Source: Streptomyces typhae (GTDB lineage: Bacteria; Actinomycetota; Actinomycetes; Streptomycetales; Streptomycetaceae). Taken from it: a stretch of 64,000 bases of DNA. Positions 32,162 to 40,141 of this stretch are shown piece after piece (position 1 is the first letter of the stretch; each line of letters opens with the position of its first letter). A model generated the notes under the pieces. That model was not told where the DNA came from and did not search any database. It was given only the letters and a program-made list of their open reading frames with translations. Both the position numbers and the translations under genes were made by a program. The stretch covers positions 1 through 64,000 of the forward strand of contig NZ_WPNZ01000015.1 in NCBI RefSeq assembly GCF_009755605.1, in the 5' to 3' direction.

Positions 32162-34492
32162 TCAGTGCTCCTTGACGAGGTGGGCGTAGGGGCCGCCCGC
32201 GGCGACGAGGTGTTCGTGCCGGCCGCGCTCCACGATCCGGCCGTGGTCCAGGACGACGATCTCGTCGCTGTCGCGCACGGTGCTCAGGCGGTGCGCGATG
32301 ACGACGCAGGCACAGCCGCGGCGGCGCAGATTGTCGATGACGACCTGTTCGGTCCCGGCGTCGAGGGCGCTGGTCACCTCGTCGAGCACGAGGACGCTCG
32401 GGCGGCGCACCAGGGCCCGCGCGATCTCCAGGCGCTGGCGCTGCCCGCCGGAGAAGTTCCGCCCGTCCTGCTCGACCCGGCCGTGGATGCCGCCGGGCCT
32501 GCGGGCCACGACCTCGTACAGGCAGGCGTCCTTCAGGGCGGCGACGACGGCGTCGTCGGGAATCGACGGGTCCCAGAGGGCGACGTTGTCGCGGACCGTG
32601 CCCTCGAAGAGGAAGACGTCCTGGTCGACGAAGGAGACGGAGGCACGGAGCGCGCCGCGCGGAATGTCCTCCAGCCGCTGCCCGTCGATGCGGATGGTGC
32701 CTTCCCACGGGCTGTGGAGCCCGGACAGCAGCCGCGACACGGTCGACTTGCCGCTGCCGGAGCCGCCGACGAGCGCGACCTGCTGCCCGGGGCCGACCGA
32801 CAGGGAGAAACCCGTCAGGAGCGGCTTGTCGAGGGGGCTGTAGCCGAAGGTGACGTCGTCGAGGGTGACGTGGCCCTTGAGGCGCCGCGTGCTCGTCGCC
32901 GTCGCGGTACGGGAGTAGAGCGGGTCGACGGGGAAGTTCTCGACGTCCTTGAGGCGGGCGACGTCGGCGGCGAAGTCCTGGACGCGTCCTGCGACGCCGT
33001 TCAGGCGGGTCAGGGGCGCGGTGAAGCGGGTCACCAGCGCCTGGAAGGCGACGAGCAGCCCGACCGACAACTGCCCCTCGACGGCCCGCAGACCGCCGAT
33101 CCACAGGATCAGCGCGCTGTTCAGCGTCGCGAGGGTCGGCGCGACCACACCGAGCCAGGCGCTCGGCACCCCGAGGCGTCGCTGCTCGTCCAGCGTGGTG
33201 GCGTGCTGGCCCGCCCAGCGCCGGAACCAGCCGTCCTCGCCTCCGGTCGCCTTCATGGTCTCGATGAGGTGCAGCCCGGTGTACGAGGTGGTGGTGAGCT
33301 TGGCGCTGTCGGCGCGCAGCTTCTGGGTGCCGGTGGCGCGCAGCCGTACGACGACGCGCATCGCCACGACGTTCAGCAGGGCGACGCCGACGCCGACAAG
33401 GGTGAGCTGCGGATCATAGGTCCACAGCAGCGCCGCGTAGAGGAGGACGACGACGCCGTCGACCCCGGCGGCGGTGAGGTCGCGGGCGAGGGTCTCGGCG
33501 ACCGCGTCGTTGGACGCCAGGCGCTGTACGAGGTCGGCGGGGCTGCGCTGGGCGTAGAACGTGACGGGCAGGCGCAGCAGATGGCGCAGGAAGCGGGCGC
33601 TGCCGAGGGTGGAGGAGATGATGCGGCCGCGCAGCAGATTCGCCTGTTGCAGCCAGGTGAGGACGACGGTGAGCGCGACCGCCGCGCCCATCGCCGCGAA
33701 CAGGGCGCCCAGCAGCGAGGTCTGCCGCCCGATAAGGAACAGGTCGATGTACGTCCGGCTGAGCGCGGGCAGGGCCGCGCCGACCGCGACGAGCAGCAGG
33801 CTGGCGAGGAGCGCGGCGAGTATCGTGCCCGTGGTGCCGCGCAGCCGCGCGGGCAGTGCCTTGAGGACGCCGGGCCTGCGGCCTCCGGGACGGAAGTCCG
33901 CGCCCGGTTCGAGGACCAGGACGACACCGGTGAAGCTGGTGTCGAAGTCGTCGGCGGGCACGAAGCGGCGGCCCTTGTCCGGGTCGTTGATGTACACGCC
34001 CCGGCGGCCGAGGCGGCGCCCCGTGCCGTCGTAGACGACGTAGTGGTTGAACTCCCAGAAGAGGATCGCGGGCGCCTCGACCTCGGTGAGCGCGGCGGGT
34101 TCCATCTGCATGCCCTTGGCCGTGAGGCCGTAGCCGCGCGCCGCCTTGAGGACGTTGCTCGCCCGGGAGCCGTCGCGGGACACTCCGCACGCGATGCGCA
34201 GCTCCTCCAGGGGGACGTGCCGTCCGTGGTGGGCGAGGACCATGGCGAGGGCGGCGGCCCCGCACTCCACGGCCTCCATCTGTAGGACGGTGGGTGTACG
34301 GACGGTGCGCGGCCGCCTCCGCCTCGGCGTGGGACGCGGCGCCCGGCGGCGGCCGCGCCGCGGGGGTTCCGGGCGGTGGCGGCGTCGGCCCCCGGGCGGC
34401 GGCTGTCGGCGCGAGGGGCCCGCGGGAGAGGGGGACGAGGAGGAAGAGGGGGACGAGGAGGGAGAGGGAGATGAGGGGAGGGGTGCGGTCAC
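32162..34492 (-). CDS. NHLM-type C39 peptidase/ABC exporter
   Basis: The 776-residue protein has an N-terminal C39 peptidase domain: Gln71 and Cys77 in LQMEAVECGAAALAMV, His in FNHYVVYDG and Asp in YINDPDKG. Next come six membrane helices and an ATPase domain with Walker A GGSGSGKST, signature SGGQRQRLEIARAL and Walker B VLVLDEVTSALD. Peptidase-ABC proteins cut double-glycine leaders while exporting the peptide. The first 60 residues are an unusual Ser/Pro/Arg-rich extension. GTG 34492 overlaps the adaptor's stop (GTGA). The substrate is almost certainly the GG-leader peptide at 35402. Confidence 0.92.
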   Translation of the reverse strand: MTAPLPSSPSPSSSPSSSSSPSPAGPSRRQPPPGGRRRHRPEPPRRGRRRAPRPTPRRRRPRTVRTPTVLQMEAVECGAAALAMVLAHHGRHVPLEELRIACGVSRDGSRASNVLKAARGYGLTAKGMQMEPAALTEVEAPAILFWEFNHYVVYDGTGRRLGRRGVYINDPDKGRRFVPADDFDTSFTGVVLVLEPGADFRPGGRRPGVLKALPARLRGTTGTILAALLASLLLVAVGAALPALSRTYIDLFLIGRQTSLLGALFAAMGAAVALTVVLTWLQQANLLRGRIISSTLGSARFLRHLLRLPVTFYAQRSPADLVQRLASNDAVAETLARDLTAAGVDGVVVLLYAALLWTYDPQLTLVGVGVALLNVVAMRVVVRLRATGTQKLRADSAKLTTTSYTGLHLIETMKATGGEDGWFRRWAGQHATTLDEQRRLGVPSAWLGVVAPTLATLNSALILWIGGLRAVEGQLSVGLLVAFQALVTRFTAPLTRLNGVAGRVQDFAADVARLKDVENFPVDPLYSRTATATSTRRLKGHVTLDDVTFGYSPLDKPLLTGFSLSVGPGQQVALVGGSGSGKSTVSRLLSGLHSPWEGTIRIDGQRLEDIPRGALRASVSFVDQDVFLFEGTVRDNVALWDPSIPDDAVVAALKDACLYEVVARRPGGIHGRVEQDGRNFSGGQRQRLEIARALVRRPSVLVLDEVTSALDAGTEQVVIDNLRRRGCACVVIAHRLSTVRDSDEIVVLDHGRIVERGRHEHLVAAGGPYAHLVKEH

Positions 34493-35295
34493 GGAAGCAG
34501 CCAATCGATCGGGCGCTGCTCGGCGAGGTGGAAGGCGCCGGTGGCCGGGGTCAGTGAGGTGAGCGCGAAGGGCGGCCCGCCGGAGGTCGACCAGGCATAA
34601 CCGGACCTGGTGCGCGAGGACTTGTCGAGCCGTACGAGAACGGCGACGGGCGCCCCGTCCCTCGTGAACCGTCCTGCCAGTTCCTTGTCACCGAGGAAGC
34701 CGGTGATCCGCTGCCTGCTCTGCGCCGTCCGCCCGATGGCCTGTACCCGGCCGCGCAGCGTCCCGTACCGCTCCGCGGGCACGGTCTGGACGGTGAGATC
34801 CACCGATGCGCCGACGGGGACGCCTGCCGCGCTGTCGACGGGCACGTAGAACATGGCGTGGAGCGGGTCGTCGGTGTCGGTCACGCGTTCCAGGGTCGCG
34901 ACGTCGGCGCCGGTGGTGACCACCGTGCCGATCCTCGCCACGAGCGTGGACAGGCGGCCCGCCGCGAGCACGCGGACGACCTTGTCGCCCCGGTCCGTAC
35001 GGACTTCGAGGACCGGGGCGCCCGCGGTGAGGTGTTCGCCCTCGTCGGCGCGTACGCGGGTGACCTGTCCGGTGACGGGGCTCTGCAGGACGTAGCTGCC
35101 CTTGCCGTACGTGAGGACTCCGGGCGCCCGGAGCGTCGAGGAGACCGATCCGGTCACGGCCCAGACGCCCGCGGCGGCCATGACGAGGACGGTGACGACG
35201 AGCACGAGCAGGCCCTGCGGGCGGGCGTGGCGCACCGGCACGTCGAGTTCCTCGGGCGACCGCAGCTTGGACAGGGCCTGTTGGCGGAACTGCAC
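34489..35295 (-). CDS. HlyD-family export adaptor
   Basis: The 268-residue protein has one N-terminal membrane helix (QGLLVLVVTVLVMAAAGVWA) and then HlyD-type lipoyl/barrel segments: YVLQSPVTGQVTRVRADEGE, GAPVLEVRTD and a second half with ASVDLTVQTVPAERYG. These adaptors sit outside the membrane and link the ABC exporter to the cell exterior; the short form without a long coiled coil is typical of NHLM systems in Gram-positive bacteria. It starts at GTG 35295 after GAGGGAAG and its stop overlaps the exporter start. About 100 bases separate it from the precursor gene. Confidence 0.9.
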   Translation of the reverse strand: MQFRQQALSKLRSPEELDVPVRHARPQGLLVLVVTVLVMAAAGVWAVTGSVSSTLRAPGVLTYGKGSYVLQSPVTGQVTRVRADEGEHLTAGAPVLEVRTDRGDKVVRVLAAGRLSTLVARIGTVVTTGADVATLERVTDTDDPLHAMFYVPVDSAAGVPVGASVDLTVQTVPAERYGTLRGRVQAIGRTAQSRQRITGFLGDKELAGRFTRDGAPVAVLVRLDKSSRTRSGYAWSTSGGPPFALTSLTPATGAFHLAEQRPIDWLLP

Positions 35296-35401
35296 GGAAC
35301 GCTTCCCTCGCTGTGCCTGGCCGGTGGTGCCGGTGCCGGCCGTGCGCCCCGGAACCTGGGGCTCCGGGGCGCACGGATCCGGTGTGCCGGTGAGCGGAGG
35401 C

Positions 35402-35629
35402 TCAGAGACCGGCGGTCAGGCCGGAGGCCAGGCCCGTGACGGCACCGGTGTTCACGCCGGTGACACCCTCGACCGTGCCGACGACGCCGCCGACGACGCC
35501 CGAGACCGGGGCGATGGAGTCGACGGTGCCGGTGACGTTGCCCGCGACACCGGAGACGAGGCCGCCGGCGACGTTGTCGAGGTCGGCGTCGGAAATCTCG
35601 AGGGTCTCGACCTGGGGGGTGTGGTTCAT
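35402..35629 (-). CDS. GG-leader precursor peptide, cysteine-free core
   Basis: The 75-residue peptide has a 23-residue leader (QVETLEISDADLDNVAGG at its end) of the type cleaved by C39 peptidases after Gly-Gly. The predicted 52-residue core is made only of Gly, Val, Thr, Ser, Ala, Leu, Ile, Asn, Asp, Glu and Pro, with G-x-V and V-x-G repeats (SGVAGNVTGTVDSI, VVGGVVGTVEGVTG). It has no Cys, Lys, Arg or aromatic residue, and no lanthionine, thiazole or ester-forming enzyme lies nearby. ATG 35629 follows AAGGG; an in-frame ATG upstream (35650) lies over that site. It heads the export operon. Confidence 0.8.
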   Translation of the reverse strand: MNHTPQVETLEISDADLDNVAGGLVSGVAGNVTGTVDSIAPVSGVVGGVVGTVEGVTGVNTGAVTGLASGLTAGL

Positions 35630-36188
35630 GGTGTGAGCTGCCCTTCTCATGAATGGTGCAAAGGTCTTTCCGGTCCTTCAAGACCGCGGAACCCGCGCTG
35701 CGGATTCCGCGGCGGCCAGGATCAAAGCATGTTCGCAGCTCGTACATCCACCTGGGTGAGCGAAGCCCCGCCGTGGCCTTGCCAGTGCATAACCGCTGCG
35801 TGCAGGCGGGTTCACCGCGCGGTGGCAGCTCCTTCACAAGATTCACAGGAGGAAATGGAATCCCCGGAACGACAGCTTCCACCAAAACGGACGCTCTCCC
35901 TCCAAAGGGCGTGGCGCGTGGTCGATGCAGGGAATTGCGCGAGGTGTGAGGATGGAATGACGTGACGGGGGTGCACATTCGATGTGCAGGTTCACTGAAG
36001 CGCGCGCAATCGGGGTCGAAGGGGACGCCGGACGCCGCAGCGGACAGCGGACGCCGCAGCGGACAGCGGACGCCGGAGCGGACGACGGGGTGGTGTCGGG
36101 GCGGACGGCGGGGCGTCGGAGGGGGCGCCCGCGACGCCCACGACGCCGCCGCCGACGACAAGGACGCCAAGGACGACAAGGAGGAACG
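35630..36188. other. Promoter region upstream of the peptide operon
   Basis: This 560-base gap lies between the precursor gene and the DUF3500 gene. Bases 35663-35712 can fold into nested hairpins described separately. Near 36030-36075 the unit ACGCCGCAGCGGACAGCGG occurs twice in tandem. A short frame ending at TGA 36190-36192 (DDKDAKDDKEER at its end) overlaps the DUF3500 start by GTGA, but its beginning is unconvincing. The lower-GC part (35640-35870) probably carries promoters in both directions. Confidence 0.45.
35663..35712 (-). promoter_or_regulatory. Nested hairpins in the precursor 5' region
   Basis: GGTCTT (35663-35668) pairs with AAGACC (35680-35685), and CCGCGGAA (35684-35691) pairs with TTCCGCGG (35705-35712). 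The two stems share bases and so are mutually exclusive, as in an attenuator. They lie 35-85 bases upstream of the precursor start codon. Confidence 0.45.
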
Positions 36189-37157
36189 GTGAGCGGGTAC
36201 CAAGTGCGAGCGGCGGTCGCGGAGATGCGGGAGGCGGTGCGCGCGCTGCTTTCGCTGCTCGAACCGGAGCAGGTGCGCGAGCTGCGCGCGGGACCGTCCC
36301 GGTTGGACGCGCCCGAACTGCGGGAGTGGACGTACCTGCCGGGGGCGCGCCCCGGCCTCTGCACCGAGGGCCTCGGCGGCGACCAGCGCGAGGCTGTCGA
36401 CGTGCTGCTCGCCACGGCGCACAGCGCGCCCGGAGCGGACCTTGCGCGCGGCGCGATCGAGGTCGAGCGGTACCGCCGCACCGCGGTCGGCGCCGCGGGT
36501 CCCGACCGCTACTGGGTGCGGCTGCTCGGCGATCCGGACGGCGAAGGGCCCTGGGCCTGGCGCCTGAACGGCCATCACCTCGCCGTGCACGTACTCGTCA
36601 CGGCGGCCGGGATACGGGTGACGCCGCACTTCGTCGGCTCGGAACCGGCGCGCGTCCCGGACGGCCCGCAGGCCGGACGGCGACTGCTCGGCCCGGAGGA
36701 GGACCTGGCCAGGGAACTCGTCACGGACCTGGGCGCGGGCCGCAGGGCGAAAGCCGTGTTCGCCGCCACGCCCCCGGACGACATCCTGACCCGCGCCGAT
36801 CCGTTCGCCGACCCCGCCCTGCTGCCCGGCGGTCTGCCGTACGCAGACATGACGACTCCTCAGCAGCAGCTTCTGGAGCGCCTGGTGCGCCGCTATCTCG
36901 ACCGCGCGCCCGCCGTGTACGCGCGGGAGTGCTGGAACGATGCCGTGCGGCGCGGCCTCGACACGCTCTCCTTCGCCTGGGCGGGCGGCCTCGTGCCCGG
37001 TGACCGGCACTACTACTGCGTCCGGGCGCCCGACTTCCTCATCGAGTACGACAACACCCAGGACGACGGCGACCACGCCCACTCCGTCTGGCGCCACCTC
37101 CGCCACGACTGGGGCACCGATTTGCTCCGCGCGCACTACGCGGAGCAGCATCACTAG
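36189..37157 (+). CDS. DUF3500 family protein
   Basis: The 322-residue protein matches the DUF3500 pattern: SLLEPEQVRELRAGPSRLD near the start, ELREWTYLPGARPGL, a YWVRLLGDPDGEGPWAWRLN strand region, GHHLAVHVLV, and a C-terminal YYCVRAPDFLIEYDNTQDDG followed by HSVWRHLRHDWGTDLLRAHY. The function of the family is unknown; the His- and Asp-rich conserved ends suggest metal binding. It appears cytosolic. GTG 36189 is supported by AGGAGG about six bases upstream. The ligase gene begins 100 bases downstream, so the two may be transcribed together. Confidence 0.85.
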   Translation: MSGYQVRAAVAEMREAVRALLSLLEPEQVRELRAGPSRLDAPELREWTYLPGARPGLCTEGLGGDQREAVDVLLATAHSAPGADLARGAIEVERYRRTAVGAAGPDRYWVRLLGDPDGEGPWAWRLNGHHLAVHVLVTAAGIRVTPHFVGSEPARVPDGPQAGRRLLGPEEDLARELVTDLGAGRRAKAVFAATPPDDILTRADPFADPALLPGGLPYADMTTPQQQLLERLVRRYLDRAPAVYARECWNDAVRRGLDTLSFAWAGGLVPGDRHYYCVRAPDFLIEYDNTQDDGDHAHSVWRHLRHDWGTDLLRAHYAEQHH

Positions 37158-37256
37158 GCGCCGGAATGCCGGGCGGGGCATGGTACTCCGCTGCTCAGTG
37201 GCCGAATTCGCCCCCTGCGGGGTGAGCGCCCCCGAGCGGCATGTTTGCATGTGTCC

Positions 37257-38921
37257 ATGATCATTAACACGCAAGGCGCAGAACCGGGGACAGCACCGGG
37301 GGAGGGATCGGAAGCAGCCCGGGGGACCTTCCGGCCACGGACGTACGTGGACCACGTCCTGGAGCACTGGAACCGGGACGAGGACACCGAGGCGCTCGTC
37401 CAGGGGGCGGAGCGGCTGACCCGCGGGCAGGCCCGGCGGCGGCTGTTCGGCCTGGGGCACGCGCTGCGGCGGCAGGGCCTCGGGCCGGGCGACGGCGTGG
37501 GCCTGTTCCTCGCGAACCGCGTGGACTCCGTCCTGGTGCAGCTCGCCGTCCACCTCATCGGCTGCCGCGTCGTGTTCCTGCCGCCCGAGCCGGGCCCCGG
37601 CGAGCTCGCCGCGCTGGTCGAGCAGTCCGGGGCACGCGCCGTGGTCACCGACCCGCTCTTCGCCGAGCGGGCCGCTGACGCGGCGGTCCGCAGCGTCCAC
37701 GCACCCGCGCTGCTCAGCCTCGGCCCCTGCGCACGGCAGTGCCCGGACCTCCTCGCGCTGGCGGCCGAGTGCCCCGACGAGCGCCCCGATGCCGTGCCCG
37801 CCCCGGGAGCCGACGAGGCCGTAACCGTCCTCTACACCGGCGGCACCCTGGGCCGCCCCAAGCTCGCCGCGCACAGCCACCGGCTGTACGACACGCTGGT
37901 GGACCTGGCACAGGAAGACCAGCAGGACTCCGGCCCCGGGTTCTTCCCGCCCATGACGCCCGGCACGGACCGGGTCCTCGCCGCCACGCTGCTCACGCAC
38001 GGCAGCGGCCACCTCACGTCGATCCAGGCCCTGGTGACGGGCGCAGCCCTGGTCGTGCTGCCCGAGTTCGAGCCGGGCGCGGCCCTGTCGGTGCTGCGCG
38101 AGGAGCGCGTCACGGCCACCATGTTCGTACCGCCCATGCTGTACGGGCTGCTCGACCACCCCGAGTGCGTACCGGGCGCGCTCCCCGCGCTGCGGCGGAT
38201 CGTCGTCGGCGGCGCGGCCTGCTCGCCCCGCAGGCTCCAGCAGGCGGTCGACGTCTTCGGGCCCGTGCTCAGCCAGGGCTACGGGCAGTCGGAGGCGCTC
38301 GGCATCACCGCGTTCGGCGCGGCCGACCTCGCCTCCGGGGCCGCCCGGCGGCCCGAGCTCTGGAGCAGCTGCGGGCGCGCGATATCCGGCGTCGAGATCG
38401 AGATCCGTGCCGAGGGCGGCACGGCGGCACTGCCCGCCGGACAGGTCGGCGAGGTGTGCGTCAAGGGCGAGACGGTGATGCTCGGCTACCACCGGGACCC
38501 GGAGCGCACCGCGGCCGCCCTACACGACGGCTGGCTGCGCACCGGGGACGTGGGCCGCCTCGACGCCGAGGGCCACCTCTATCTCGTCGACCGCGCCAAG
38601 GACATCATCGTCACCGGCAGCACCAGCGACAACGTGTACTCCCGGGTCCTGGAGGACTTCCTGCTCACCCTGCCCGGCGTGCGCGACGCGGCGGCTCTGG
38701 GCGTGCCCGACGAGGAGTACGGCGAGGCCGTCCACGTCTTCCTCGCCACCGCGGGGAACACCGACGTCGACCCGGCCGAGGTCGGCGCGGCGGTGACCGC
38801 CGAGCTGGGGGACCTGTACACGCCGCGCGGGACGACCCTGCTCGACCGCCTGCCGACGACCAAGGTCGGCAAGGTGGACAAGAAGGCGCTGCGGGCGGCG
38901 TGGAGTGCCCCGGCGGGCTGA
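37257..38921 (+). CDS. AMP-binding acyl/aryl-CoA ligase-like enzyme
   Basis: The 554-residue protein is a member of the ANL superfamily that activates carboxylic acids as acyl-adenylates. Core motifs are A3 VLYTGGTLGRPK, the GYGQSEA aromatic-turn motif (A5), WLRTGDVG (A7), LVDRAKDIIVTGSTSDNV (A8, with Ser-Thr where Gly-Glu is common) and PTTKVGKVDKKAL (A10, catalytic Lys). No carrier domain is present, so it probably passes the acyl group to CoA or a separate carrier. The acid is unknown. ATG 37257 has no clear ribosome site; GTG 37251 is an alternative. It follows DUF3500. Confidence 0.88.
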   Translation: MIINTQGAEPGTAPGEGSEAARGTFRPRTYVDHVLEHWNRDEDTEALVQGAERLTRGQARRRLFGLGHALRRQGLGPGDGVGLFLANRVDSVLVQLAVHLIGCRVVFLPPEPGPGELAALVEQSGARAVVTDPLFAERAADAAVRSVHAPALLSLGPCARQCPDLLALAAECPDERPDAVPAPGADEAVTVLYTGGTLGRPKLAAHSHRLYDTLVDLAQEDQQDSGPGFFPPMTPGTDRVLAATLLTHGSGHLTSIQALVTGAALVVLPEFEPGAALSVLREERVTATMFVPPMLYGLLDHPECVPGALPALRRIVVGGAACSPRRLQQAVDVFGPVLSQGYGQSEALGITAFGAADLASGAARRPELWSSCGRAISGVEIEIRAEGGTAALPAGQVGEVCVKGETVMLGYHRDPERTAAALHDGWLRTGDVGRLDAEGHLYLVDRAKDIIVTGSTSDNVYSRVLEDFLLTLPGVRDAAALGVPDEEYGEAVHVFLATAGNTDVDPAEVGAAVTAELGDLYTPRGTTLLDRLPTTKVGKVDKKALRAAWSAPAG

Positions 38922-39087
38922 AGCGGCCCCCCGGGCGCGGCTGCCACGGACAGACGGGTGGGGGACCGGGCGCGCGCCTGGTCCGAAGCGCGCGCCCGGC
39001 CGCCCGGTCCCGGGTGCCTGACCGGGCTGCCCGATCCCGGGAGCCTGGTCCCGGAAGCCCGGCTGGGGCCGGCACCCGGAATCCGGG

Positions 39088-39804
39088 TCAGTCGCCCGCG
39101 CACGGCCCCCCGTCACCGTGCCCGGACGTCCCGGGGCGACGGGCCCGCGCGAGCTCGGCTCGCGGCGTGCCCGGCCCGGGAACTCGTGGTGCGGCCCCGC
39201 GCTCCGTGGCGCCGCGAGGGGGCGAGGGACACCTGCGGGGGAGAGGAGGGCCCTCCGCGCCGCAGCCGGCGGTCGCTCTCGCCGTGCAGGCCGGCGCCCG
39301 GCCCCGAGACGCCGAGGCGCCGTGTCGTCGAGGACGACCCAGCGCCACCCTGAGCCGGCCGGATCGGCGGCTTGCCCTGCCTCGTACCGGGCGGAGGCCT
39401 TGGCCGGGGTTTGCGTGGTCGTTTGTGGCGGGGTCTGTGCCGGGGTCTACGTGGACGTCTGCGCCGGGGTCTGTGCCGGGGTTTGCGTGGTCATCTGTGG
39501 CGGGGTCTGCGTGGTCGTCTGTGCCGAGGTCTGCCCCGGGGTCTGCGCTGGGGTCTGCGTGGTCGTCTGCGCCGGGGTCTGTGCCGGGGTCTGCCCCGGG
39601 GTCTGCGTGGTCGTCTGCGCCGGGGCCTGCACCGAAGTCTGCCCCGGGGTCTACGTGGACGTCTGCGCCGGGGCCTGCACCGAAGTCTGCCCCGGGGTCC
39701 GCGTGGACGTCTGCGCCGGGGTCCGCGTGGACGTCCGCGCCGCATTCTGCGCCGACTTCGGAGCCGAGGCCCGCGGCGAGGCCGCTCGCGTTCACTGCCG
39801 TCAC
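39088..39804 (-). CDS. Doubtful repeat protein rich in Asp-Pro-Gly-Ala
   Basis: A leftward frame of 238 codons starts at GTG 39804 with a GGGGGGAGGA ribosome site about seven bases upstream. After MTAVNASGLAAGLGSEVGAE come about 20 units built on GAD-x-HADPGAD and GADFGAGP. The frame has high third-position GC across the repeat. The last 100 residues are Arg/Pro-rich and look unlike protein, so the true end may be lost. No family is recognised; a repetitive acidic secreted or cell-bound protein is possible but no signal peptide is visible. It may equally be a non-coding repeat. Confidence 0.35.
   Translation of the reverse strand: MTAVNASGLAAGLGSEVGAECGADVHADPGADVHADPGADFGAGPGADVHVDPGADFGAGPGADDHADPGADPGTDPGADDHADPSADPGADLGTDDHADPATDDHANPGTDPGADVHVDPGTDPATNDHANPGQGLRPVRGRASRRSGRLRVALGRPRRHGASASRGRAPACTARATAGCGAEGPPLPRRCPSPPRGATERGAAPRVPGPGTPRAELARARRPGTSGHGDGGPCAGD
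39401..39760. repeat. Degenerate 12/18-bp repeat array
   Basis: The strand shown carries dozens of GTCTGCGCCGGG-like 12-mers, mixed with GTGGTCGTCTG and GTGGACGTCTG variants, over about 360 bases. All three frames on each strand stay open across much of it because of the repeat composition, so open frames here are weak evidence of coding. Confidence 0.85.
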
Positions 39805-40031
39805 GGTCCGTCCTCCCCCCTCTTCGCCCTTGAGCCCCGGCTGCCCCAGCAGCCCTTACGCTTCGGGCGCCGATGAGCCGGACGAGTAAGAGTGAACACC
39901 GGCCCGCTCACCAGGACGCCTCCGCGCGCTGTCCGTCCGATGAACGCGCCCGCGAGACGGCTCCGCCGTCGAAACGGCGTGGTGGGCCCCGCCCCGGGAC
40001 CGGGCTCGCAGCCGCCGCATCGGACTTTCGG

Positions 40032-40086
40032 CCGGACTTTTCGTCCGGTACGACATCTGTGACCCCACAGCGACGCCCGCTAGGTT
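40032..40086 (+). promoter_or_regulatory. Promoter and inverted repeat of the SARP gene
   Basis: TGTGAC (40058-40063) and TAGGTT (40081-40086) are 17 bases apart and fit a vegetative Streptomyces promoter. CCGGAC and GTCCGG (40032-40048) form a perfect inverted repeat just upstream of the -35 and could be an operator. The coding start is 56 bases further on. The rest of the 337-base gap (39805-40141) shows nothing else. Confidence 0.55.
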
Positions 40087-40141
40087 GAGCCGCCTGTCGG
40101 AAAGAGGCCGGAACAGGCCCGAGAACAGCCCGGAGGCGGAC

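Noticed and set aside
35402..35629. Lanthipeptide precursor
   Set aside because: The leader fits but the core has no cysteine and no LanM, LanB or LanC gene is present.
35855..35965. Short rightward ORF after GGAGG
   Set aside because: Only two bases separate the GGAGG from the ATG, the 36-residue product has no features, and it lies in a promoter region.
35962..36192. Small ORF overlapping the DUF3500 start
   Set aside because: The last 20 residues look plausible but the first 55 are repeat-derived and Arg-rich, and its start lacks a ribosome site.
39118..39876. Rightward Cys/Val-rich frame over the repeat array
   Set aside because: It results from the 12-bp repeat read in another frame, has no ribosome site, and its ends look random; the opposite strand has a better start.
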